From UBA2387 sp019454665 (GTDB lineage: Bacteria; Armatimonadota; Fimbriimonadia; Fimbriimonadales; Fimbriimonadaceae): DNA of 64,000 nt. Every line of letters begins with the position of its first letter. Positions within the stretch are counted from its first letter, which is position 1. The position numbers were made by a program, and so were the translations under genes. The notes under the pieces are model-generated. The model made no database searches, had not been told where the DNA came from, and was given only the letters and a program-made list of their open reading frames with translations. The DNA lies in NCBI GenBank assembly GCA_045862995.1, contig BTVX01000018.1, positions 10,552 to 74,551 of the forward strand, in the 5' to 3' direction. This document shows positions 44,149 to 51,637 of the stretch, piece by piece.

Positions 44149-44991
44149 TTACGGAAGCACCCGCCAAGACCGTTCGGCGAGCGAGAGGGAGTCGTAGGTG
44201 CGCGCGGAGCCGCCGAGGAACAGAACCAGGTCCTGCTTCTTCCCCTGCAGACTGCCGGGATCGCGGAACATCGAGTTCCAGGTGATCACAGTGTCGTCGG
44301 GCGGATCGGCGTAGCCGAGCTGACGGGGATCGTCCATGCCGTTGCCGGTCGTCAAGCCCCAGTTCGTCCAGAAGAGGTTGTAGCGCAACGTGCGGCGCAC
44401 GGTGTTGCCGATGCGCTCCTCGCCCACGTCGTAGCCGCTCACGGCGTAGTACTTCGCGGCCAGATCGGGATCCGAAGTGACGCCGAGACCCCGTTCCGAA
44501 ACGAAGCCATCGTTCGGGCCATACGCTTGCCGCGCGCCGACGGGGTCGTCGTTCGCGTCGATCGTCCCGTCGCCGTTCAGGTCGAACAGCGGGGCGCTGC
44601 CCACGGATCGCGGGTCGGGCATCGGCCAGACGGCGACGATGAAGCCGTCCATGGGATCGCGGTTGTAGGCGGGCTTGAGGGTGGCCACCGATTGGATCCG
44701 CTTCGGATAGAGATAGCCCGCCGCCTTGTCGGCAGGGACCACCGCACCCATGTTGGGACCGGACTCGTACAGCGTGGCGTACCCGAGCAAGGCCGGGGGA
44801 AACCCGCCCTGATCCTCGCGGTACAGCTGCAACGCCGTCCGAATCGAATTCATGTTCGACAAGTCGCCGCTCTTGTACGCCCCGTCCTTGGCTCGCGCCA
44901 TGACAGGGAACGTGATCGCCGCCAATATGGCGATGATCGCAATCACGACCAGCAACTCGATCAGTGTGAAGCCCGCTCGCTTCGTTCGCAT
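44149..44991 (-). CDS. Type IV pilin/GspG-like prepilin
   Basis: 280-aa prepilin. The start ATG 44991 has AAGGA seven bases upstream. An in-frame ATG at 45012 is possible. The leader MRTKRAG is followed by FTLIELLVVIAIIAILAAITFPV, a textbook class III signal with Glu5. The helix continues as ARAKDGAYKSGDLSNMNSI and LQLYREDQGGFPP, matching GspG-type pseudopilins. Asp-rich loops (FDLNGDGTIDANDDPVG near 170) may bind calcium. It is the first of four prepilin-like genes and may be the major subunit or the FimU/GspH-like starter. Confidence 0.87.
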   Translation of the reverse strand: MRTKRAGFTLIELLVVIAIIAILAAITFPVMARAKDGAYKSGDLSNMNSIRTALQLYREDQGGFPPALLGYATLYESGPNMGAVVPADKAAGYLYPKRIQSVATLKPAYNRDPMDGFIVAVWPMPDPRSVGSAPLFDLNGDGTIDANDDPVGARQAYGPNDGFVSERGLGVTSDPDLAAKYYAVSGYDVGEERIGNTVRRTLRYNLFWTNWGLTTGNGMDDPRQLGYADPPDDTVITWNSMFRDPGSLQGKKQDLVLFLGGSARTYDSLSLAERSWRVLP

Positions 44992-45064
44992 GTGCGTATC
45001 CTTCGACCGCATAACCACCCTAAGATTCTTTGACACAGGCACAATCACGGATGTTCCTCAAAAA

Positions 45065-46108
45065 TCAGCGCCTCGTCGCATATTCGACGTAGGCGTCCCA
45101 AGCCCCCCGCACCGGCGTCTCGAACAGGGCGCCCGCAATCGCCCCAACCGCAAGATATGGACCGAACGGAATCATCGTTCGTTCCACGTCCGGGTCCTCC
45201 AGCGCCTCCTCGACAGAGTAGGGATTCTCGCCGAAGTACCGCTCGTAGAACTTCGGCGCGAACAATCCGATGACATCGAAGCACAGAAGGTAACCGATGC
45301 CGCATTTGACCAGCGAAGCCAGGCTCTCCGGTTCGGGCTCGGGTCCCTCGGCTACGGCCTCCGCCGAGGGTTGCGGGCGGCGGAGGGCCACCTGCACGGC
45401 ACCGATCACGGCTCCGGCGATCACGGCCAGGCCGAAACTGCCCAACGCCATCCCCGGGAACAGCACGGCCCCGATGCCCCGCGCCATCTTGATGTCGCCG
45501 TGGCCCATGGAATCCCGCTTGAACAGCAACAGCCCCATCAGCGCCACGGCCCAGATCGCCACCACGCCCACGATCCAGCCAGCCAGCGCGCTCGGCATGC
45601 CCCACGTGACGGCCTCGGCCCGCCCCTCGCTGAACAGCCAGGCGTTGTAGCCCAACCCAACGAACAGCAGGAACGCGTTGATCTGGTCCGGGATGATGTA
45701 GAGCTCCCAGTCAATGTAGATGATCGCGACCAGCGTCGAGCACGCCAGCGCATAGGCGACCGCTTTGCCGGGGTTCCAGTCCTGAATGAGGTGCAGGTGG
45801 AACACGTACGCCCACAGCGAGGCGTTCAGCAACTCCACGAAGAAGTACCGGATGGGCACGACGGCCTTGCAGTAGCGGCACTTGCCTCCCTGGACGGCAT
45901 AGCTCAGCAGGGGGAAGAGGTCGGCGGGGCCGAGATCGTGCGAGCACTTCGGGCAGAAGCTCTTCGAGGGGTTCCAAAGCGACTTGCCACGCGGGACCCG
46001 GTAGATCACCACGTTCAAAAAGCTGCCGATGACGGCTCCGAAGACGAAGCCGACCACCCAGAACCAGTCGGGAAGCGTCACGTTAGTCGCGCGCGCCCAT
46101 CTTGGCAT
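45065..46108 (-). CDS. pilD: Prepilin leader peptidase/N-methyltransferase
   Basis: Polytopic inner-membrane aspartyl protease that cleaves and N-methylates prepilins. The 347-aa product (ATG 46108; a TTG two codons earlier is possible) has the N-terminal methylase loop with two CxxC pairs, Cys52/55 and Cys77/80. Catalytic Asp133 lies in IDWELYIIPD and Asp205 in the GHGDIKM (GxGD) motif. An insert or extension of about 70 residues after the last family helices (ALRRPQPSAEAVAEGPEPEP onward) is longer than usual. It is just upstream of the prepilin genes it presumably processes. Confidence 0.95.
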   Translation of the reverse strand: MPRWARATNVTLPDWFWVVGFVFGAVIGSFLNVVIYRVPRGKSLWNPSKSFCPKCSHDLGPADLFPLLSYAVQGGKCRYCKAVVPIRYFFVELLNASLWAYVFHLHLIQDWNPGKAVAYALACSTLVAIIYIDWELYIIPDQINAFLLFVGLGYNAWLFSEGRAEAVTWGMPSALAGWIVGVVAIWAVALMGLLLFKRDSMGHGDIKMARGIGAVLFPGMALGSFGLAVIAGAVIGAVQVALRRPQPSAEAVAEGPEPEPESLASLVKCGIGYLLCFDVIGLFAPKFYERYFGENPYSVEEALEDPDVERTMIPFGPYLAVGAIAGALFETPVRGAWDAYVEYATRR

Positions 46109-46136
46109 ATCCAACGGGCGCGGAACAGCCGCCGGA

Positions 46137-46961
46137 TCACGGCCGTTCGGACTTGAAGTCGTTGTTCGGGCTGAAGAAGCACGGGTAGCGCGCCGACTCG
46201 CCGCAGGTCCAATACGTCATCGGCTTGCCGCCCGAGTACTGGGCGTACGGGTCGCTGTTCCGGTGCCGGACCTTGCCCTCCTCGTCCACGTTGCCGCCGA
46301 GCACCAGATGCGTCAGCACCAGGTCCACCGAGAGGAACGGCGCACCTTCTTCGCCCAGGTTGGGTTCGTGGCGCATCAGCATCATCGAGCCGCCCATGCC
46401 GGGCATCCCTTGCGGGCCCTTTTCGTTGAACTCGCACTCGGGCGTCGGCATCATGCAGCTCAACACCGGGTTCGCGCCCGACTTGGCCTCGAAGTTGACC
46501 TTGCCGTAGCCCATCCAGAGAAGGGGCAATCGCTCCGGCGCGACGACCCGGCTGGCGGCATAGCCGTGCAGCAGCCCGTTGTAGGTCCAGCCGCCACGCA
46601 GATCGCTCACCGGCGCAGTCGAGCCCAGTCGCTCGCTGGTCGCACCGTCAATGGCCAGCGCCCAGCGGACGTCTCCATACGGACGGAGGGCGTTCGCCCA
46701 GTAGCTGAAGTGCGGACTTTCGCCGACCGACCGTGTTTCGGGAAGATCGTGCAATCGGTTCCACGTCCACGTCTTGCCCGTATGCACTTGGGCAAGGGGC
46801 ATCAGCCCGTCGTAGTCGGTCGCGTACAGCTTGATCGCGCGGCCCAGTTCCAACAGCCGCAACGCATTCTCGCCCGATCGGTCGCCCTGCAGCGAACCGG
46901 CGCTGAACAGCACCCCTGCCACGGCGGCAACGCCCGCCGTTCCGATTGCTTTCGTGAACAT
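46137..46961 (-). CDS. Exported pseudopilin-like protein without prepilin signal
   Basis: 274-aa product. The N-terminus KAIGTAGVAAVAGVLFSAGS is a plain export signal and lacks the GFTLIE motif. The next part (LLELGRAIKLYATDYDGLMPLA) is the helix found in DUF1559/GspG-like pseudopilins of the H-x9-DG type (xLYATDYDGxxP). The body has about six Cys and a Met-rich loop (GMPGMGGSMMLMRHE). It may be a pilin fold that has lost processing. It lies between the sulfatase-modifying-factor-like gene and pilD on the same strand. Confidence 0.65.
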   Translation of the reverse strand: MFTKAIGTAGVAAVAGVLFSAGSLQGDRSGENALRLLELGRAIKLYATDYDGLMPLAQVHTGKTWTWNRLHDLPETRSVGESPHFSYWANALRPYGDVRWALAIDGATSERLGSTAPVSDLRGGWTYNGLLHGYAASRVVAPERLPLLWMGYGKVNFEAKSGANPVLSCMMPTPECEFNEKGPQGMPGMGGSMMLMRHEPNLGEEGAPFLSVDLVLTHLVLGGNVDEEGKVRHRNSDPYAQYSGGKPMTYWTCGESARYPCFFSPNNDFKSERP

Positions 46962-46998
46962 GGCTCTAACCGGTGGGACGCGAGAACGGCCCCCAGCG

Positions 46999-47775
46999 TT
47001 ACGGCAATTCGCAAACGACGCGGAATCCGACGAAGGGGGCGTCGCTCAGCCACCAGCGGCTCTTGGGCGTCTGCGGGTCGCGCTCTTGCCACTTGGGTGT
47101 CTGCTTCATGCGGTCGGAGAAGTTGACGCGGGGCGCCTTCTCCTTCCACGATCCGCCCTTGACCACGCGCTCGGTCTCCGAGACGTTCACCCATTCGGCC
47201 ACGTTGCCCAACATGTCCACGAAGCCCCAGGCGTTCGGCTTCTTTTTGCCGGCGGGGTGGGTGCTGTCGTCGGCGTTGTCCCAATACCAGGCGACCTCGT
47301 CGAGGTTGGCGGGCATCGCTTGCCCCGCTGCGGCGGCGACCATCCACTCGGCCTCGGTGGGCAGACGGTACGTCTTGCCCGTCTTCTTCGAAAGCCACTT
47401 GCAGAACTCGGTCGCCCCGTGGTGCGAGATGCAGATCGCGGGCATGCCCGCGTGTCCGAACCCGTGGTCAATCGCGCCGTACGGCTTGCTGGGGCGGGCC
47501 TTGGCGTCCACGCCCTGCGCCTGTTCGGCGGCCGTCATGTCCTGCCGGAACGTGAAGATGTCGTAGAGGTCCCAAAGAACCTCGGTCTGGCCCATCGCGA
47601 TGCCCTTCACCGTGTGCTTGACGCCCTCGATTTCGACCGTGCTTTCGGGCACGGGGATCATCTTGAACTCGACCAGCGAGCCGGAAATCTTCTCGATAAA
47701 GGGATCGCCGGGCGCGCTGACGGGCCCGGGATGGGATAGGATGAATGTCGAGATGAGCGTCGTCGTCCAACTCAT
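46999..47775 (-). CDS. Exported sulfatase-modifying-factor (FGE-like) protein lacking the catalytic cysteines
   Basis: 258-aa product of the SUMF1/FGE-sulfatase fold: FKMIPVPEST at the start of the domain, GQTEVLWDLYDIF, CKWLSKKTGKTYRLPTEAEW (about 145-165), GFVDMLGNVAEWV near 190, VVKGGSWKEKAPRVNFSDR, and GFRVVCELP at the end. Formylglycine-generating enzymes need two cysteines in the segment after the GGSW motif. Here that segment (residues about 210-245) has none. It is therefore more likely a binding or structural member. The start ATG 47775 overlaps the divergent gene at 47741. The N-terminus is hydrophobic (TTTLISTFILSHP), suggesting export. Confidence 0.82.
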   Translation of the reverse strand: MSWTTTLISTFILSHPGPVSAPGDPFIEKISGSLVEFKMIPVPESTVEIEGVKHTVKGIAMGQTEVLWDLYDIFTFRQDMTAAEQAQGVDAKARPSKPYGAIDHGFGHAGMPAICISHHGATEFCKWLSKKTGKTYRLPTEAEWMVAAAAGQAMPANLDEVAWYWDNADDSTHPAGKKKPNAWGFVDMLGNVAEWVNVSETERVVKGGSWKEKAPRVNFSDRMKQTPKWQERDPQTPKSRWWLSDAPFVGFRVVCELP

Positions 47776-49075
47776 CGGGTATGCCTTGCTGGGGCTCCAG
47801 CCGTTCGAGTATAGCCCTGCGCAGGTTCCCGGCGAGAGGTCCGGGACCTTCGAGGTGTACGGAAGCGGAACCCAGTCGGGCAAGCCGATCCAGACCTACC
47901 GCCTTCAATCGGGCGATCTGGTGGTCGAAGCCCGCGACGCGGCAGACCTCAACGCCCCCAGCGTGACGCTGATCGAGGCGCGCGAAGGCGAACGGCGTTT
48001 CGTTTGGATCGAGAACGAGTCGCGCTACGCCCTCCAGATGCCCAACGAAAGGGACAGCGACAAGCCGCACGCTTGGTCGAACGAAACCAGGACCATCCTC
48101 GGGCGCACGGCCCACCGTCTATCCGGCGAAGGGTGGACGCAGTGGGTCGAACGCGAGACCGGCCTGGTCCTTGCCGAGGCCCGGAGCCAACGCGCGTGGA
48201 CGGCCGAGCGCATCGAATCGCGCGATGCGGCGACCACGCTGGCGGACTTTGGGTTCCCCGGTCGGACGGTCCTGCGCGGCCCGTTCCAGCCCGACGTGCT
48301 TTGGCGGATGTTCGAGCGGCGGACGAGCAACTACGCCGACGACACGGCGGCCGCCGTGCGCCAATCGAAGATGTGGCAGGGCGCGTGGATCCAAGCCCTC
48401 GCAACGCCCGAGCGACCGGGCTATCTGGGGTCGGCGCTCGAGGAGAAGTCGGTGACCCGAACGGTCCCCAAGTACCGGCCCGGCCCACCCTCGCTCGATA
48501 AGGCGGGATTGCCCGAGGGGACGGAAGTGGACATCCGCGTGGAGGGCGACACGATCCGTTGCTCGCTCAGAGGTCCCAACTTCGCTCCCACACTTCTGGT
48601 CCAAGCCCCTTGGATCGGAGAGGGGACCTTCGCAGTCCGGTACGCCACGGTAGACCCTACGGGAAAGGAGTTCGTCCAGCACGAAGTCCACGGACGCCCG
48701 GTCTTGCTGGCCGATGGCACCTTGTACATGGGCTTCGGACGGACGGCAGAAGAGGCCAAGGCGCGGATCGAGGCGCGAGTCGCGGTTTCTTATGGCGAAT
48801 CCGCCAAGTTGCGCAGCGATTGGGCCGACCCCAAGACGGGCGAAACGCTGACCCTGATCCAGCTTTACCCCGACAAAGCCGACTTCTGGCCCGAGGGCTT
48901 CGCGCCCAAGGAACCGCTCCGAACGGTCTCGGCGAACGGCGTGGCGTGGCAGGTGGCCGAGTTCGACGGCTATCGCATGGCGACCCACGAGGCGTTGGGT
49001 CGGCGCGTGATTCTGGGTGCCTCGCACCTGAGCGCCGAGGAGCTGATCAAACTCTGGCCGGCGAAGCCTGAGTGA
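47741..49075 (+). CDS. Exported protein of unknown function
   Basis: Not recognised. The likely start is ATG 47741 or 47753. The frame opens further upstream but is antisense to the FGE-like gene. The N-terminus MSVVVQLIGYALLGLQPFEYS looks like a weak signal peptide. The first half (about 30-180) contains FEVYGSGTQSGKPIQTYRL, TRTILGRTAHRLSG and TQWVERETGLVLAEA, which recalls the LolA/RseB-like half-barrel of outer-membrane lipoprotein-sorting proteins. The second half (about 220-445) is another mixed domain with no match. A role in the envelope is inferred only from the signal and fold hint. Confidence 0.68.
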   Translation: MNVEMSVVVQLIGYALLGLQPFEYSPAQVPGERSGTFEVYGSGTQSGKPIQTYRLQSGDLVVEARDAADLNAPSVTLIEAREGERRFVWIENESRYALQMPNERDSDKPHAWSNETRTILGRTAHRLSGEGWTQWVERETGLVLAEARSQRAWTAERIESRDAATTLADFGFPGRTVLRGPFQPDVLWRMFERRTSNYADDTAAAVRQSKMWQGAWIQALATPERPGYLGSALEEKSVTRTVPKYRPGPPSLDKAGLPEGTEVDIRVEGDTIRCSLRGPNFAPTLLVQAPWIGEGTFAVRYATVDPTGKEFVQHEVHGRPVLLADGTLYMGFGRTAEEAKARIEARVAVSYGESAKLRSDWADPKTGETLTLIQLYPDKADFWPEGFAPKEPLRTVSANGVAWQVAEFDGYRMATHEALGRRVILGASHLSAEELIKLWPAKPE

Positions 49076-49145
49076 ACCGTTTGGGGTCGCCCGGCGTTAT
49101 GCCCCGTGTAATCCCTGCGTCCAACGTCGGGAGGAACCGAGAACC

Positions 49146-49664
49146 ATGAAACGAATCATCGCGATGACGATTTGCGCCCTGTTCGCCGTGAGCGCGCTGG
49201 CGCAGCAAGCAGGCGCGCGCGGCCAGGGCCAAGCGCAGGGCCAGCAACGACAGGGTCAGGCTCAAGGCCAGGGTCAAGGCCGGATGGGCGGCATGCGCGG
49301 CCAAGCCGAGATCTTCGAGAAGCTGAAGCTGACCGCCGACCAGAAGAAGAAGATCGAGGCCCTTCAGACGAAAAACCAGGCCGCCTTCACCAAGCTCCGG
49401 GACGAGAAGGACCAAGCCAAGCGGCGCGAGGGCATGCAGAAGCTGATGACCTCGATGAACACCGAGATCGGCAAGATCCTGACCAAGGGCCAGAAGGCGC
49501 AGTACGACAAGCTCATCGCCGAGCGACGCGCGCAATTCCAACGCGGCGGTGCTGGCGCGGGCCGGGCGACCGGCGGCGCGGCGGGCGGAGCGGCCAAGGC
49601 CGGTGGCGGCACGGCGAAAGCCGGCGGCACGACCAAGACGGGCGGCGGCGGCAAGGGCGGCTAG
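49146..49664 (+). CDS. Small secreted helical protein with Gln/Gly-rich flanks (Spy/CpxP-like)
   Basis: 172-aa product with a strong ribosome site (GGGAGGAA) and signal peptide (MKRIIAMTICALFAVSALAQ). A Gln/Gly-rich repeat follows (about 22-50). The central helical domain (about 55-130: LKLTADQKKKIEALQTKNQ, LTKGQKAQYDKLIAERRAQ) matches the LTxxQ-type pattern of periplasmic Spy/CpxP-like chaperones. The final 40 residues are a Gly/Ala/Lys/Thr-rich tail. It is followed by a clear terminator. Confidence 0.72.
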   Translation: MKRIIAMTICALFAVSALAQQAGARGQGQAQGQQRQGQAQGQGQGRMGGMRGQAEIFEKLKLTADQKKKIEALQTKNQAAFTKLRDEKDQAKRREGMQKLMTSMNTEIGKILTKGQKAQYDKLIAERRAQFQRGGAGAGRATGGAAGGAAKAGGGTAKAGGTTKTGGGGKGG

Positions 49665-49696
49665 CCTCACACCGAATCCACACCTGAATCAAGACG

Positions 49697-49730
49697 GGGC
49701 GGGTGCCGAGCGATCGGCGCTCGCCCTTTT
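49697..49730 (+). terminator. Intrinsic terminator
   Basis: A 13-bp stem (GGGCGGGTGCCGA with TCGGCGCTCGCCC, two G-U pairs) and a 4-base loop are followed by TTTT. It lies 33 bases after the Spy-like gene. Confidence 0.75.
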
Positions 49731-49793
49731 CGTTCGTCCGGCCCAAGGACCCATGTCTGGAGCAACCGGAACTCTTCAGACCTTGCAGTGGAC

Positions 49794-50278
49794 ATGAACA
49801 CGACGATCCATCCCGACGCCCGCATCGGCCACGTCCACCTCAAGGTCTCGAACCTCGAACGCGCCATCGCCTTCTACACGGAGGCCCTCGGTTTCGAGGT
49901 CGTGCAACGCATGGGCGACCGTGCGGCGTTCCTTTCGGCGGGCGGCTACCACCACCACCTGGGCCTGAACACGTGGGAAAGCCTGGGCGGTGCGCCGCCC
50001 CCGTCTGGAACCACGGGCCTCTACCACGCGGCGATCCTCTACCCCGACCGCACGACCCTGGCCGAGGCGCTACTGCGGTTGGACCGGGCGGGCGTGGCGC
50101 TGGACGGCGCGGCCGATCACGGGGTGAGCGAAGCGCTCTACCTGCGCGACCCCGACGGCAACGGCCTGGAACTCTATTGGGACCGGCCGGAAGCCGATTG
50201 GCCCCGCACCGCAAAGGGCGAACTGGCATGGTCACGCGTCCGCTGGATCTGGAGGCGTCGCGGCGACTGGTGTCCTAG
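49794..50278 (+). CDS. VOC-family dioxygenase/glyoxalase-like protein (CatE type), apparently frameshifted near its 3' end
   Basis: Vicinal-oxygen-chelate fold enzyme. The ATG at 49794 follows a GTG at 49788. Two beta-alpha-beta-beta-beta modules are visible: GHVHLKVSNLERAIAFYTEALGF with a His ligand, the HHHLGLNTW strand, LYHAAILYPDR with a second His, and ALYLRDPDGNGLELYWDRP with the Glu ligand. After PRTAKGELA, near 50228, the frame runs into an improbable Trp/Arg/Cys-rich tail. The +1 frame instead reads MVTRPLDLEASRRLVS and stops at 50278. MVTxPLDL is the normal end of this family, so one base is probably missing around 50226-50231, by mutation or sequencing error. Confidence 0.8.
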
Positions 50279-50378
50279 TTGGAGCCGTGTCGTGCTGGTT
50301 GAGTCCGCGGCGACGGCGGTTGGGGCGGGATGCCGGGCGAGCCAGCCGACCTGGTGTTCGGCTCCATGGGTCCTTAGC

Positions 50379-50387
50379 CCCCCCCCC
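50379..50387 (+). repeat. Homopolymeric C tract next to a -35 box
   Basis: Nine consecutive C directly before TTGACT of the promoter for the CHAT-like gene. Such tracts can change length by slippage. Confidence 0.8.
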
Positions 50388-50416
50388 TTGACTTTTCACT
50401 CCGAGGCCTGTACGAT
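50388..50416 (+). promoter_or_regulatory. Promoter of the CHAT-like gene
   Basis: TTGACT (50388-50393) and TACGAT (50411-50416) are spaced by 17 bases. The GTG and ATG candidates lie only 6 and 9 bases after the -10 box, so the message should be leaderless or nearly so. Confidence 0.65.
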
Positions 50417-50425
50417 GGAGTCGTG

Positions 50426-51637
50426 ATGGGATTGAGGCGATTCGTATTCCCGTTCGTCCTTTGCGGAGTCGTCGCCAGTTCGCAAGCCGATGTCGTTTCC
50501 GAAGCGACTCACGGAAACGCCGGTCTTCGCGTGAAGATCGTCGGGGTGGACCAGGGTCAGGAGGTGTCCGGCACGAACGTCAACTTTACGGCTTGGCTAG
50601 AAGCGTTCATTCCGCAGAACCCGGTGGCACCCTTTTATCATGGAGTTTACGCCGAGGAGCTTCGAATCAAGATCGGCGAGACCGTCGTGTACCACGCGGT
50701 CCATCCCGCCCAGTCTGTGCCTCAAGTTCGTCCCGTCCGATTCGCGAGCACCCATTTTCAGAATGGTTCGACCGTCCCTGTCGAAGTCAAAGCGAAGTTG
50801 GCTTGCTTCATGTGGTCGGGCTATCCTCCGGTTCAGGTTGTTCAGCACCGCATTGAGGTGACCACGACCGCGAACTTGGTTTCCTACAACCAGAGCCTGT
50901 CCTTGGCGACCCATGAAGAGTATGTCGAGGGGGTCGGCTATGTGTTCAATGGCGCCCCAGCAGGCCTTAACTATTCGTTTTCAGCGTTGATGGGAGCGTT
51001 AGGCGCTAAGAACATTCTATCAGCAAACCAACATCTGACTATGCCCTCATCAGGACTCGTCAACGAGTTCAACGAGACCGAGCTTAGGTATGTTTTACGA
51101 TCTGACACCGTGTTTATCGCGTTCACGCATGGAGAAGCCACGGGGATTCGAGCCTCGTACGACGACAGCAATTCGGACAACGGCGACGAGCACTTGACCT
51201 GGAGCGAGATATCAGCAGTACCTCGATTCGCCAGCGTTCCCCGCAACCTAGTGCTCGCATATGCCTGCCACACTCTTACTGCAGGTGGCGCCCCGGTTGC
51301 TGCGTTCGGCGTCAATGCCACAAATCGAGCATACACAGGCTTTGCCGATCGCGTATACGCCGCGGCAGACGTTGCGAATGGAAACGATCTTGTGTTATTG
51401 TCCATGCACTCGGACTATGTCGTGACTCTACTTGCGGCAAAACATACTATTCAAGAGGCGCTGAGTATCGCTAACTCTGAGTATCCGCCACAATCGTCGA
51501 TCAATGGAAAGCAATTTTACGACTTGCCCATGCAAATCGGGTCCGGGAGCGATGTCATGATGCGCCTATTCAATGTTTATGCTGAAGATTCGACGAAACT
51601 TGCCTTGTGGAGGAATCAATGGTACTGCTTGCCTTAA
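50426..51637 (+). CDS. Secreted protein with clan-CD (CHAT/caspase-like) His-Cys signature
   Basis: 403-aa product with a signal peptide (RRFVFPFVLCGVVASSQA). Residues about 30-150 form a beta-sandwich-like region. The second half shows the pattern of caspase-fold peptidases: a hydrophobic strand ending in the catalytic His, TVFIAFTHGEATG (His235), a helical LTWSEISA segment, and a second strand ending in Ala-Cys, RNLVLAYACHT (Cys281). CHAT and gingipain-type peptidases have the same hydrophobic-HG and LxxxAC layout about 45-55 residues apart. Peptidase activity is an inference. The gene has its own promoter and lower GC than its neighbours, and its 3' end overlaps the next gene by 19 bases, so the pair is co-expressed. 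Confidence 0.7.
   Translation: MGLRRFVFPFVLCGVVASSQADVVSEATHGNAGLRVKIVGVDQGQEVSGTNVNFTAWLEAFIPQNPVAPFYHGVYAEELRIKIGETVVYHAVHPAQSVPQVRPVRFASTHFQNGSTVPVEVKAKLACFMWSGYPPVQVVQHRIEVTTTANLVSYNQSLSLATHEEYVEGVGYVFNGAPAGLNYSFSALMGALGAKNILSANQHLTMPSSGLVNEFNETELRYVLRSDTVFIAFTHGEATGIRASYDDSNSDNGDEHLTWSEISAVPRFASVPRNLVLAYACHTLTAGGAPVAAFGVNATNRAYTGFADRVYAAADVANGNDLVLLSMHSDYVVTLLAAKHTIQEALSIANSEYPPQSSINGKQFYDLPMQIGSGSDVMMRLFNVYAEDSTKLALWRNQWYCLP

Noticed and set aside
40271..45033. Long plus-strand frames (694 and 916 codons) opposite the prepilin genes
   Set aside because: The opposite strand has GFTLIE prepilin signals and 4-base gene overlaps. These frames are shadows.
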